Assembly (NCBI GenBank): GCA_963717255.1
Contig: CAVQVT010000011.1
Span: 67,424 to 131,423 of the forward strand
Reading direction: 5' to 3'
Source of the DNA: CAIYQJ01 sp963717255
Lineage (GTDB): Bacteria > Chloroflexota > Limnocylindria > Limnocylindrales > CSP1-4
Length of the DNA stretch: 64,000 nt
The stretch's first letter is position 1. Each line of letters starts with the position of its first letter. Shown here piece after piece: positions 45,343-54,889 of this stretch. The notes beneath the pieces are model-generated. The model had not been told where the DNA came from. It saw only the letters and a list, made by a program, of their open reading frames with translations, and searched no databases. The position numbers were made by a program, and so were the translations under genes.

Positions 45343-45887
45343 GTCGTCGTCCTCCAGGCAGCGACTCCCCGGGAGTCGGCCTCGCACGCGGCGCGGAGGC
45401 TCCGCACCGCATAGTGGAGTCGGGATCCGGCCGTGCCCGCGGGGATGTCGAGCGTCTCGGCGATCTCCGTCACCGGCAGGCCGAGGAAGAAGTGGAGGAC
45501 GAGGACCGCCCGGTGCTCGGGCGTGAGCTGGCGGAAGCCCTGTTCGAGCTCCTCCCGCTCCGCGATCCACGCGAATCCGCCCTCGACGGGCGGGTCCACG
45601 TCGATCCGCCTGATCTGCGACGACCACCGGCGTTCGCGCTGGGCCTCCCGGTAGCTCGCGTGCACGACGAGCCGGTAGCTCCAGGCGTCGAACCGGTCGG
45701 GGTCCCGCAGGCCCGGGAGGTCGTCCCACATGCGGACGAGCGCCCCCTGGAGGGCGTCTTCCGCCCGGTCACGGTCCCGGAGGATCCGGTACGCGATCGC
45801 GTAGAGACGGTCCGAGGCGAGGGTGACGACGGCCTCGAAGGCCTCCTGGTCCCCCGCCCGGGCCCGTTCGACGAGCTCGCGCTCCAC
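45339..45887 (-). CDS. ECF-family RNA polymerase sigma factor
   Basis: About 182 residues with sigma2 (ELVERARAGDQEAFEAVV, LYAIAYRILRDRDRAEDALQ, VRMWDDLPGLRDPDRFDAWSYRL) and sigma4 (LTPEHRAVLVLHFFLGLPVTEIAETLDIPAGTAGSRLHYAVRSLR) regions and nothing else, so group IV. The GTG at 45887 was chosen because ATGGAG stands seven bases upstream and the protein then begins just before region 2; in-frame GTGs at 45926 and 45974 would add 13 and 29 residues without family match. It is coupled to the downstream membrane RCC1 protein, its probable regulator. Targets are unknown. Confidence 0.88.
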   Translation of the reverse strand: MERELVERARAGDQEAFEAVVTLASDRLYAIAYRILRDRDRAEDALQGALVRMWDDLPGLRDPDRFDAWSYRLVVHASYREAQRERRWSSQIRRIDVDPPVEGGFAWIAEREELEQGFRQLTPEHRAVLVLHFFLGLPVTEIAETLDIPAGTAGSRLHYAVRSLRAACEADSRGVAAWRTTT

Positions 45888-46018
45888 CGCTCCACTCCAT
45901 CCGAGCGCTTCGACTGGTGCGCTCACCTGCAATGGGACGCGGACCGTGCCGGACCATTCAATCCTCGTCAGCACGTCCGTCGACCAGTGCCGTTGTGCGT
46001 CGCGTTCGGACCGGCGCT

Positions 46019-46696
46019 TCAGTCCCCCGACGCGCCCCGGACGAAGCGCTCCGCGGCGGTCGCAGCCGTCTCGGGGTCGAAGCCGGCCCGCGCCAGGAGG
46101 GCGTAGGCCCTGCGGCGGCGATCGCGCGGATCTGCCACGCGCTCGAGTGCGGCGCGCCGCCGCTCCAGCAGGTGCGCGGCGGCCGTGTCATCCGCGCCGC
46201 GTGGTACGGCGTCGCGATCCTCCCCCACCCCGGTCACGGCGGTCCCCGGGTCGACCGCGTCGCCCTCCGTGTCGGTCGTCCGCGAGGTGGCGTCCGTCGC
46301 CCTTCTGACGAGCACCTCGTCGACGATCTCCCGCCCGACGCCCTTGCGCGCGAGCTCGAGGCGCAGCGCCCGCTCGCCGCGCGGGTGCGCGCGGTCGCGC
46401 GACGCGACCCACGCGCGGGCGAATTCCGCGTCGTCGAGGTAGCCGAGGTCGACGAGGCGGGTCACTGCGCCCTCGACGAGGTCCGGCCGGTACCCGGCGT
46501 CGGCCAGCCGGCACCGGACCTCGTGGACCGTCCGATGGCGCGACTCGAGCAGGCGTGCAGCGGCCGCGAGGACGGTCTCGGGGTCCTCGACCGCCCCCCG
46601 GCGTGCGCGGGCCTCCCCGGGCGTCTCCCGGCGGTGCCGCGCGTGCCCACCGCCGGCGCCGGGTCCCTGATCGCCCGTGCCTCCGCCGGCCGCCAT
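46019..46696 (-). CDS. recX: Regulatory protein RecX
   Basis: RecX binds RecA filaments and inhibits their extension. The 225-residue protein has RecX three-helix repeats: ETVLAAAARLLESRHRTVHEVRCRL, LVDLGYLDDAEFARAWVASR and ERALRLELARKGVG. An acidic, non-conserved stretch follows, then a last repeat (RRRRAYALLARAGFD). It starts three bases after the recA stop on the same strand, the normal recA-recX pair. The first 35 residues are low-complexity Gly/Arg. Confidence 0.9.
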   Translation of the reverse strand: MAAGGGTGDQGPGAGGGHARHRRETPGEARARRGAVEDPETVLAAAARLLESRHRTVHEVRCRLADAGYRPDLVEGAVTRLVDLGYLDDAEFARAWVASRDRAHPRGERALRLELARKGVGREIVDEVLVRRATDATSRTTDTEGDAVDPGTAVTGVGEDRDAVPRGADDTAAAHLLERRRAALERVADPRDRRRRAYALLARAGFDPETAATAAERFVRGASGD

Positions 46697-46699
46697 GGG

Positions 46700-47758
<1,059 letters not shown>

Positions 47759-47825
47759 CGTCGCCCTTCCCCGTGCTCTCGACGGCGCGGTGGAACGGGC
47801 GTCCCGACGACGACCGACCCGACCG

Positions 47826-47996
47826 TCAACTCTCTTCGGTGGTCTCCGGCGCCTCCTCGACGACCGTCCTCGGCTTCCGATGAGGCTTGATCACCTCGAC
47901 GTTGGCCGGCGGCTCGAGGAAGGACTGGACCTTCTTCGCGGATGCGTCCTTCGGCTTCTTCTTCGCCTCGCGATGCGGGCGATCCCGGGAGCCCAT
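47826..47996 (-). CDS. 56-residue basic protein between tgt and recA
   Basis: A very short gene. A strong GAGGAGG stands seven bases before ATG 47996, and the TGA is at 47826. The peptide starts MGSRDRPHREAKKKPKDAS, continues with SFLEPPANVEVIKPHRKPR and ends with an acidic EEAPETTEES. It is highly charged and probably disordered; the Lys-rich start would suit RNA or ribosome contact. I do not recognise it. It is in line with tgt upstream and recA downstream. Confidence 0.72.
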   Translation of the reverse strand: MGSRDRPHREAKKKPKDASAKKVQSFLEPPANVEVIKPHRKPRTVVEEAPETTEES

Positions 47997-48037
47997 GCTG
48001 GCGCCTCCTCATGCGCGTCATCCTGCCTGACCAGCCT

Positions 48038-49201
48038 TCACGCCGACTTCGCGACGGATGCATGCCGGCCCATCCGGGGAGCACGGGAGCGCAGTCCGGC
48101 CACGTCGACGGGGAAGGTCCCGGCCTCGATCGAACGCCGGATCCTCGCCATGAACTCTAGGGTGAAGGTCAGGTTGTGACAAGTCGCCAGGCGGTACGCG
48201 AGCAGCTCGCGCGCCCGGAAGAGATGCGCCAGGTAGGCGCGGGAGAAGCCGCGGCACAGGATGCACGGGCAGTCGTCCTGGACCGGGCGCGGGTCGTCCT
48301 GCATCTCCGCGTTCTTCATGTTCAGGCGGCCACCGGGCACCCAGAGCTGCCCGTTGCGCGCGACGCGCGCGGGCAGGACCGAGTCGAAGAGGTCCACGCC
48401 CCGATCTACGGCGTCCACGATGTCCAGCGGCGACCCGAGGCCCATCAGATAGCGCGGCCGGGGATCGTCCGCGAGGAGCGTGACCACGACGTCCAGCACG
48501 GCGTTGCGCTCCTCGAGCGTCTCGTCACCGGCGAGGCCACCGATGTTCAGCCCGTCGAACGGCAACGCGGCGATCGCCCGCGTGGACGCCGCCCGCTGGT
48601 CCCCGTCCAGCCCGCCCTGGATGACCCCGAAGAGGGCCTGGTCGGGCCGGCGGCGCGCGGCGACGCACCGCGCCGCCCAGCGGTGCGTGCGCTCCGTGGC
48701 GTCGAGGAGCGCCGCCGGGTCCGTGGAGGCCGGCGGGACCGGCTGGTCGAGCGCCACGGCGACATCGGCGCCGAGCGCCTCCTGGATCGCGACCGCCGAC
48801 TCCGGCGTCAGGCGCTGGACCGACCCGTCGAGGTGGCTGCGGAAGGTGACCCCGTCGTCGTCGATCGTCCGGAGGTCGCCGAGCGAGACGACCTGGAAGC
48901 CGCCCGAATCCGTGAGGATGGGCCGGTCCCAGCCCATGAACCGGTGCAGGCCGCCCAGCCGCTGGATCCGCTCGTGCCCGGGCCGGAGGAAGAGGTGGTA
49001 CGTGTTCGCGAGCACGATCGAGGCACCCGCCTCCCGCAGGTCGTCGGGGTGGAGCGCTTTCACGGTCGCATTGGTGCCGACCGGCATGAAGGCGGGCGTC
49101 TCGACGACCCCGTGGGGCAGGGTCAGCCGCCCCACGCGCGCGCGCGTGGCGCCGTCGTCCGGCGGCGGGGCGACGACGCGGAAGTCCGCGGGCCCGGTCA
49201 C
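48038..49201 (-). CDS. tgt: Queuine tRNA-ribosyltransferase (TGT)
   Basis: TGT exchanges G34 for the queuosine precursor in tRNAs with GUN anticodons. The 387-residue protein has VETPAFMPVGTNATVKAL, VLANTYHLFLRPG, LTDSGGFQVVSL (catalytic Asp), GVIQGGLDGDQR, YLMGLGSPLDIV, FDSVLPARVARNG and the zinc site DCPCILCRGFSRAYLAHLF. The GTG start overlaps the ruvB stop (GTGA). No other queuosine gene is in the window. The gene closes the yebC-ruvC-ruvA-ruvB-tgt run. Confidence 0.95.
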   Translation of the reverse strand: MTGPADFRVVAPPPDDGATRARVGRLTLPHGVVETPAFMPVGTNATVKALHPDDLREAGASIVLANTYHLFLRPGHERIQRLGGLHRFMGWDRPILTDSGGFQVVSLGDLRTIDDDGVTFRSHLDGSVQRLTPESAVAIQEALGADVAVALDQPVPPASTDPAALLDATERTHRWAARCVAARRRPDQALFGVIQGGLDGDQRAASTRAIAALPFDGLNIGGLAGDETLEERNAVLDVVVTLLADDPRPRYLMGLGSPLDIVDAVDRGVDLFDSVLPARVARNGQLWVPGGRLNMKNAEMQDDPRPVQDDCPCILCRGFSRAYLAHLFRARELLAYRLATCHNLTFTLEFMARIRRSIEAGTFPVDVAGLRSRAPRMGRHASVAKSA

Positions 49202-50466
49202 CTCTCGGATTCTTCTTCGGCGCCCTGGCTGTCCTCGTCGGCATCGTCCCTGAGGGCCGAGATCGCCTGTGCGATCTCGATCTCATCGGCCGTCGACTCC
49301 GCGCCCTCCAGGTCCGTCGGTGCAGCGGCGGTCGAGATCGTCGCGGCCTCGGGTGCCCTGCCTTCGTCGGTCGTTCCGCCGTCCCAGGGCAGAGGCGCCA
49401 TCGGCACCCCGCGCCGGGGCGCTGGCACGTCGATGCCCTCCTCGGCAAGGTGCCTCCAGGCTGCGTGCGTCGCGGTGAGGTGGTTCCACGCCGCGTCCGT
49501 CGCGATCCGGCCCTGCGGCGTCCGCTCGAGGAAGCCGATCCGGAGGAGGTACGGCTCGTAGACGTCCTCCACCGTCTCGACCTCCTCCGCGAGCACCGCC
49601 GCGAGCGCCGCCACCCCGACCGGCCCGCCCCCGAACTTCTGGAAGACGGTCGCGAGGAGACGGCGGTCCGTGCCGTCCAGGCCTTCGTGGTCGATCTCGA
49701 GCGCCGTCATCGCCTCCTCGACGGCCTCCGCGTCCACCCGGCCGTCGCGATGCACCTCGGCATGGTCGCGGGCCCGCTTCACGAGGCGGTTGACGACGCG
49801 CGGCGTCGCGCGCCCGCGCACCGCGAGCATGAGAGCCGCCTCGGGCGTGAGGTCGATCCCGAGGATGTGGGCCGTCCGGCGCGCGATCGCGGCGAGGTCC
49901 TCGGGCTCGTAGAAGTCCAGCCGGTACGTCGCGCCGAACCTGTCACGCAGCGGGCTGCTGATGCGGCCGGCGCGCGTGGTGGCCCCCACGATCGTGAAGG
50001 GGCGCAGCGTGAGGCGCAGGGACCGGGCGGACGGGCCCTTCCCGATCATCACGTCCAGTGCGAAATCCTCCATCGCCGGGTAGAGGATCTCCTCGACGGA
50101 GCGCCCGAGACGGTGGACCTCGTCGATGAACAGGACGTCACGGGCGTCCAGGGACGTGAGGATCGCCGCGAGGTCTCCGGGCCGCTCGATCGCCGGCCCG
50201 CTCGCGTACCGGATGTTCACGCCGAGCTCGCGGGCGACGATCGTGGCGAGCGTGGTCTTGCCGAGCCCGGGCGGCCCGTGCAGGAGGATGTGGTCGGCCG
50301 CCTCTCCCCTCCTCCGGGCCGCCTCGAGGAGCACACTGAGGTTCGCCTTGACGTCGCTCTGCCCGACGTACTCGACCAGGGTCCGGGGGCGCAGCGAGCG
50401 TTCGAGCGCGATCTCCTCGCCATCGGAGATGTCCGTCGCGAGGAGCCGCGGATCGTGCTCGGTCAT
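49198..50466 (-). CDS. ruvB: Holliday junction branch-migration helicase RuvB with acidic C-terminal tail
   Basis: RuvB is the hexameric AAA+ motor that drives Holliday-junction branch migration with RuvA. The family core of about 335 residues is complete: ALERSLRPRTLVEYVGQ, Walker A LHGPPGLGKTTLA, Walker B DVLFIDEVHRL, sensor TIVGATTRAGRISSPLRDRFG, and the winged helix EPYLLRIGFLERTPQGR. Some 80 additional residues form an acidic Ala/Glu/Asp tail with no counterpart in most RuvB. TATCCT lies seven bases before the ATG with no ribosome-binding site, suggesting ruvB also has its own leaderless transcript although ruvA is only 70 bases upstream. Confidence 0.95.
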   Translation of the reverse strand: MTEHDPRLLATDISDGEEIALERSLRPRTLVEYVGQSDVKANLSVLLEAARRRGEAADHILLHGPPGLGKTTLATIVARELGVNIRYASGPAIERPGDLAAILTSLDARDVLFIDEVHRLGRSVEEILYPAMEDFALDVMIGKGPSARSLRLTLRPFTIVGATTRAGRISSPLRDRFGATYRLDFYEPEDLAAIARRTAHILGIDLTPEAALMLAVRGRATPRVVNRLVKRARDHAEVHRDGRVDAEAVEEAMTALEIDHEGLDGTDRRLLATVFQKFGGGPVGVAALAAVLAEEVETVEDVYEPYLLRIGFLERTPQGRIATDAAWNHLTATHAAWRHLAEEGIDVPAPRRGVPMAPLPWDGGTTDEGRAPEAATISTAAAPTDLEGAESTADEIEIAQAISALRDDADEDSQGAEEESER

Positions 50467-50473
50467 GGCGTCG

Positions 50474-50479
50474 AGGATA
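50474..50479 (-). promoter_or_regulatory. Leaderless-type -10 box (TATCCT) for ruvB
   Basis: Minus-strand TATCCT, 7-base spacer CGACGCC, ATG at 50466. Confidence 0.5.
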
Positions 50480-50536
50480 GCACGCGGAACGCTCTTTGGT
50501 ACAGATGTTCGAACGCCGGCCGAGCCCGCGCGGGCC

Positions 50537-51142
50537 TCAGTCCACGACCGACGCGGTGAGCGCGGCCTTCACGCGGTCCTCGAGCGACGCACCCGGCAGG
50601 ACGGCGACGGCGCCTTGTCGCGCGGCGCCCCGGGCCTCCTGGAGGCTGTACCCGAGCGCCTGGAGGGCCGCGACCACCTCGGACTCGCGCGACGCGTCCG
50701 TCCCGGCTGCCGCGCCGCCCGCTCCGACGGCCGCGACCCCGGCGGCGTCCACCTTCTCCTTCAGCTCGAGGCAGATCCGGCCCGCGAGGCGCTTCCCGAC
50801 GCCCGGGACGCTCACCAGGACCGCCTGGTCGTCCTGGACGATGGCGAGCTGGAGGTCGGCGACGTGCCGGCTCCCGACGATCGCGAGCGCGACCCTGGGC
50901 CCGACGCCCTGGACCGTGAGGAGCAGCGTGAAGAAGCCAAGCTCGCCGGAGGTCGCGAAGCCGTACAGCGCCTGTTGGTCCTCCCGCACGAGGTGGTACG
51001 TGTGGACCTTCAGCCGCGAGCCCGGGGTCGCGGCCGCCAGCAGCGACGGCGCCGCGAAGACCCGGTAGCCGATCCCGCCGACCTCGACGACGAGCGAGTC
51101 GGCCGAGACGGCCCCGACGGTGCCGTCGAGGGACGCGATCAT
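50537..51142 (-). CDS. ruvA: Holliday junction-binding protein RuvA
   Basis: RuvA tetramers hold the Holliday junction for RuvB and RuvC. The 201-residue protein has the N-terminal OB-fold (MIASLDGTVGAV, LVVEVGGIGYRVFA, HLVREDQQALYGFAT), two helix-hairpin-helix motifs (LTVQGVGPRVALAIV; LVSVPGVGKRLAGRICLELK) and the C-terminal three-helix domain that touches RuvB (VVAALQALGYSLQEARGA). The ATG overlaps the ruvC stop (ATGA). Confidence 0.95.
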   Translation of the reverse strand: MIASLDGTVGAVSADSLVVEVGGIGYRVFAAPSLLAAATPGSRLKVHTYHLVREDQQALYGFATSGELGFFTLLLTVQGVGPRVALAIVGSRHVADLQLAIVQDDQAVLVSVPGVGKRLAGRICLELKEKVDAAGVAAVGAGGAAAGTDASRESEVVAALQALGYSLQEARGAARQGAVAVLPGASLEDRVKAALTASVVD

Positions 51143-51786
51143 CGGCCCGGGCCCTTCGCGGGCGTCCCGGGCGACCCCACGCGCGACTCCGCGGCCGACC
51201 TGCGCTCGGCCTCGAGCGCCTCCCGGACCGCGCGCTCGTACGGCGAGGGCCCGGCCACCATCGGCGCCGCCGCGGCACGATCGAAGACCGGTCCTGCACG
51301 GGATGCGCTCTCCGCCGATCCCGCCGTGTGGGCGGCCCAGATGGCGACGGCGAGCGCGTCGGCGGCGTCGTCGGGCCGCGGGTCGCTCGCCAGGCCGAGG
51401 ACGGTGCGCACCATCCGCTGGACCTGTCGCTTGTCGGCGGCTCCGTGTCCCGTGACCGCCTGCTTCACCTCGTTGGGCGTCGCCTCGACGACCGGGATGC
51501 CGGCCCGGGCGGCCGCCAGGAGGATGACGCCCCGCGCATGGCCCACCGCGACGGCGGTCTGGGCGTTCTGCTGGAAGTAGATCCGCTCGACGGCGAGAAC
51601 GCTCGGAGCGAAGCGCACGATCAGCTCCGCGATGCCGTCGTGGACGAGCAGCAGACGGTCCGGCAGGGAGAGCTCCGGCGACGTCGTGAGGCAGCCGTGC
51701 GCCACCTCCCGGAGGGTGGCTCCGCGGACGTCGACGACGCCGTACCCGACGGCGGCGGTCCCGGGGTCCACCCCGAGCACGATCAC
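51139..51786 (-). CDS. ruvC: Holliday junction resolvase RuvC
   Basis: RuvC cuts Holliday junctions symmetrically. The acidic catalytic residues are visible in MIVLGVDPGTAAVGYGVV (Asp), VLAVERIYFQQNAQTAV (Glu) and PDDAADALAVAIWAA (two Asp). The typical ATPNEVKQAVTGHGAADKRQVQRMV segment lies between. The core ends at about 160; 55 extra residues form a polar tail. Its ATG overlaps the yebC stop (ATGA), placing it second in the yebC-ruvC-ruvA run. Confidence 0.95.
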   Translation of the reverse strand: MIVLGVDPGTAAVGYGVVDVRGATLREVAHGCLTTSPELSLPDRLLLVHDGIAELIVRFAPSVLAVERIYFQQNAQTAVAVGHARGVILLAAARAGIPVVEATPNEVKQAVTGHGAADKRQVQRMVRTVLGLASDPRPDDAADALAVAIWAAHTAGSAESASRAGPVFDRAAAAPMVAGPSPYERAVREALEAERRSAAESRVGSPGTPAKGPGR

Positions 51787-52532
51787 CCCGCGACCTCTGC
51801 GAAGACCTCCTCCGGGATGTCGAAGTTGGCGCTCACCCGCTGGACGTCGTCGAGGTCCTCGAGGAGCTCCACGAGGCGGAGCGCCTGGCGTGCCCTGTGC
51901 GCGTCGAGCTCGACCGTGTTCTTCGCGATCATCGCGATCTCGGCCGACTCGACCTTCACGCCGGCGGACTCGAGCGCCTTGCGCACCGCCTCGAGGTCGC
52001 CGGGCTCGGCGTAGACCTCGATGGGGTCGGTGTCCGTGTCGATGTCCGACGCTCCGCCGTCGATCGCGACCAGAGCGACCTCGTCCGCGTCGACACCCGC
52101 CCGCGGGACCGCGATGACCCCGCGCTGCTCGAACTGCCAGGCGACGGCGCCGGACCCGGCCAGCTGGCCGCCGGACTTCGTGAACATCGACCGGACCTCG
52201 GCAGCCGTGCGATTGCGGTTGTCCGTCTGCGCCTCCACGAGGACCGCGATGCCGCCCGGGCCGTAGCCCTCGTAGACGATCTCCTCGTACGCCTCCGTGT
52301 CACCGCCGCCGCTGCCGCGCTCGATGGCCCGCTTGATGTTGTCCATCGGCATGTTGACCGACCGTGCCTTCTCGATCGCCAGCCTGAGGCGGTAGTTGGC
52401 GTCGGGGTCCGGGCCGCCCATGCGCGCCGCGATGATGATCTCGCGCGCGACCTTGGTGAACAGCGCGCCGCGCTTGGCGTCGTTCGCGCCCTTCTGGCGC
52501 TTGATCGTGGACCATTTGCTGTGGCCGGACAT
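51783..52532 (-). CDS. yebC: YebC/TACO1-family protein
   Basis: A 249-residue member of the YebC/PmpR/TACO1 family, described as transcription factors and, more recently, as factors that ease translation of proline-rich stretches. Start MSGHSKWSTIKRQKGANDAKRG, then FTKVAREIIIAARMGGPDPD, NMPMDNIKRAIERGSG and EGYGPGGIAVLVEAQTDNRNRT are all standard. The ATG at 52532 (not the upstream extension) is set by homology and by TATACT seven bases upstream. It heads the ruvC-ruvA run, a very common arrangement. Confidence 0.95.
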   Translation of the reverse strand: MSGHSKWSTIKRQKGANDAKRGALFTKVAREIIIAARMGGPDPDANYRLRLAIEKARSVNMPMDNIKRAIERGSGGGDTEAYEEIVYEGYGPGGIAVLVEAQTDNRNRTAAEVRSMFTKSGGQLAGSGAVAWQFEQRGVIAVPRAGVDADEVALVAIDGGASDIDTDTDPIEVYAEPGDLEAVRKALESAGVKVESAEIAMIAKNTVELDAHRARQALRLVELLEDLDDVQRVSANFDIPEEVFAEVAG

Positions 52533-52539
52533 GGCCCGA

Positions 52540-52545
52540 AGTATA
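52540..52545 (-). promoter_or_regulatory. Leaderless-type -10 box (TATACT) for yebC-ruvCA
   Basis: Minus-strand TATACT, 7-base spacer TCGGGCC, ATG at 52532. The 176-base gap also holds TATCAT at 52630-52635, a possible -10 for the divergent EF-G-like gene. Confidence 0.6.
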
Positions 52546-52708
52546 CGGGAGCCCGGGCTCCCCTCCCGGCGGGTCCGGGCCCCGCTCCGCGACGACGGTG
52601 GCGCGCGGGGACGGCGACGGCCGGCGGGTATCATGTGCGAACGACCCCAGCGGCCGGCCCACGCCCGGGCCGGCGCCACTCTGTCAGCTTCCGCATGAGG
52701 GACCCGGC

Positions 52709-54799
52709 GTGACCACGACCAAGAGCGTCGACCTGCCCCACCTCCGGAGCGTCGTCGTCGCCGCGCACCAGGGCGCGGGGAAGACGACGCTCGCCGAGAG
52801 GCTCCTCTTCGAGGGCGGCGCCCTCACCCGCATCGGCCGCGTCGACGACGGCACGGCCAGCCTCGACTACGAGCCCGAGGAGCACAAGCGCAGGCAATCG
52901 CTGAGCCTGTCGGTCGCCTCGTTCGACCACGCGGGGACGCGCATCACGCTACTGGACACGCCCGGCTATCCGGACTTCGCCGGCGAGGTCGTCATGGGCT
53001 ACGCGGCCGCGGACGGCGCTCTGATCCTCATGGACGCCGGTGGCGGGGTGGAGGCCGGCACGGAGCTCGCCGTCGACCTCGGGCGTGAGCACCGGATGCC
53101 CGCCCTCGTGGTCGTCACCAAGTGCGACCGAGAGAACGCCGACCCGGGCGCCGCGCTCGACGCTCTCCGTGCCGCATTCGGCGACAAGATGGCCCCGCTC
53201 CACGTGGCCATCGGGGCGGCCGACTCGTTCGAGGGGTACGTGGACCTCGTCCACGGCAGGGCGTACCGCTGGGACGGCAAGGCCGAGGTCGAGGCCGCCA
53301 TCCCCGAGGCCCTGACGGCCGAGATCGCGCGGCGACGCGAGCAGCTCCTCGAAGCCGCCGCCGAGGCGGACGACGAGGTGCTCATGAAGTACCTCGAGGG
53401 CGAGGAGATCACGGACGCCGAGTTCGAGGCGGTCGTCCACGCCGCGGTGAAGGACGCGATCATCGCGCCCGTGCTCGTGGCGAGCGCGGCCAAGGGGATC
53501 GGCGCGAAAGGCCTGGCCGACGCGATCGTCCGCTACCTCCCCTCCCCGCTCGAGGAGGGCGCCGTCGCGGCCGCCGAGGCGAAGTCGGGCGACGCCGTGG
53601 AGGTCATGCCGGACCCGGCCGGGCCGCTCCTCGTCCGCGTCTTCAAGACGGCCGCCGACCAGCACGTCGGGCGCATCACCTACATGCGCGTGGTCTCCGG
53701 AACGCTCAAGAGCCAGGGCCACGCGTGGAACTCCACGCGCGGCGAGGACGAGCGCATCGGACAGCTGCTCTTCCTCCACGGCAAGGACCAGGAACCCGTC
53801 GGCGAGCTCAAGGCCGGCGAGATCGGCGCGGTCGCCAAGCTCGCCGTCACCGCGACGGGCGACACCATCTCGGTCAAGGAGAAGCCGCTGCAGCTGCCCG
53901 CGCTCGTGTTCCCGGATCCGACCCTCGTCGTCGCCATCGAGCCCCTGACGAAGGCCGACCTCGACAAGATGGGTCCTGCCCTCCAGCGGATGCTCGAGGA
54001 GGAGCCCACCGCGCGCGTCGAGCGCAGCGACGCCGGCGAGCAGCTCCTCGTCGCGATGGGCGAGACGCACGTCGCCGTCATCACCGAGCGCGTGAAGCGC
54101 AAGTTCGGGTCGTCGATCGTCACCCACACGCCGAAGGTCGCCTACCGCGAGACGATCCGCGGCAAGACGCAGTCCCACGGCCGCTACAAGAAGCAGACCG
54201 GCGGCCACGGGATGTTCGGCGACGTGTGGATCGAGCTCGAACCCAACCCGGGCGGCGGCGTCGAGTTCGCGGAGCGCGTCGTCGGCGGCTCGGTCCCGCG
54301 CAACTTCTTCCCCGGCGTCGAGAAGGGCATCCGGGCGGCGGCCGTCGAGGGCGTCATCGCGGGATACCCGCTCGTCGACTTCAAGGCGACGCTGTACGAC
54401 GGCTCGTTCCACCCGGTGGACTCGAACGACCTCTCCTTCCAGATCGCCGCGTCGATGGCACTCAAGCAGGGCGTCCACGACGCCCGGCCGGTCCTGATGG
54501 AGCCGATCATGGCCGTCACGGTCCGGGTCCCGGAGCGGTTCATGGGCGACGTCAGCCGTGACCTCAACGGCCGACGCGGCCGCGTGCTCGGGCTCGACTC
54601 CGCCGGCGCCGGCATGCAGATCATCACCGCGCACGTCCCGCAGTCCGAGCTCTTCGGCTATGCGACCGAGCTCCGCTCGATCACCGGAGGACGGGGCACG
54701 TTCAGCGCAGCGCTCGACCACTACGAGGACGTCCCGGGCCACGTCGCCGACAAGATCATCGAGGCCCACAAGAAGGAGGTCGAGGCCGGGGGCCACTGA
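52709..54799 (+). CDS. EF-G-like translational GTPase (EF-G paralogue)
   Basis: 696 residues with the five EF-G domains. G domain: G1 VVVAAHQGAGKTTLAERLL, G3 LLDTPGYPDFAGEV, G4 VVTKCDREN (TKCD instead of NKxD). Domain II includes PLLVRVFKTAADQHVG, domain III LPALVFPDPTLVVAIEP, domain IV KTQSHGRYKKQTGGHGMFGDV, domain V MEPIMAVTVRVPERFMGDVSRDLNGRRGRV. Divergent G1 and G4 and the lack of str-operon neighbours (rpsL, rpsG, tufA) mark it as the non-canonical EF-G group found in Actinobacteria, Chloroflexota and others. Its role may be recycling or stress. GTG 52709 has GAGGGA eight bases upstream. Confidence 0.9.
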   Translation: MTTTKSVDLPHLRSVVVAAHQGAGKTTLAERLLFEGGALTRIGRVDDGTASLDYEPEEHKRRQSLSLSVASFDHAGTRITLLDTPGYPDFAGEVVMGYAAADGALILMDAGGGVEAGTELAVDLGREHRMPALVVVTKCDRENADPGAALDALRAAFGDKMAPLHVAIGAADSFEGYVDLVHGRAYRWDGKAEVEAAIPEALTAEIARRREQLLEAAAEADDEVLMKYLEGEEITDAEFEAVVHAAVKDAIIAPVLVASAAKGIGAKGLADAIVRYLPSPLEEGAVAAAEAKSGDAVEVMPDPAGPLLVRVFKTAADQHVGRITYMRVVSGTLKSQGHAWNSTRGEDERIGQLLFLHGKDQEPVGELKAGEIGAVAKLAVTATGDTISVKEKPLQLPALVFPDPTLVVAIEPLTKADLDKMGPALQRMLEEEPTARVERSDAGEQLLVAMGETHVAVITERVKRKFGSSIVTHTPKVAYRETIRGKTQSHGRYKKQTGGHGMFGDVWIELEPNPGGGVEFAERVVGGSVPRNFFPGVEKGIRAAAVEGVIAGYPLVDFKATLYDGSFHPVDSNDLSFQIAASMALKQGVHDARPVLMEPIMAVTVRVPERFMGDVSRDLNGRRGRVLGLDSAGAGMQIITAHVPQSELFGYATELRSITGGRGTFSAALDHYEDVPGHVADKIIEAHKKEVEAGGH

Positions 54800-54889
54800 G
54801 CCCCCAGCCTCGCGGGGGGTGCGCGGCGCCTCCGCGGCGCCTCATCCCGCTCCATCACGAGGCTCCGCCCGGCGCGGGGCCTCGGCGTC

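Noticed and set aside
52949..54796. A 615-residue minus-strand open frame opposite the EF-G-like gene
   Set aside because: It is a shadow of a clear EF-G coding sequence with no domains of its own.
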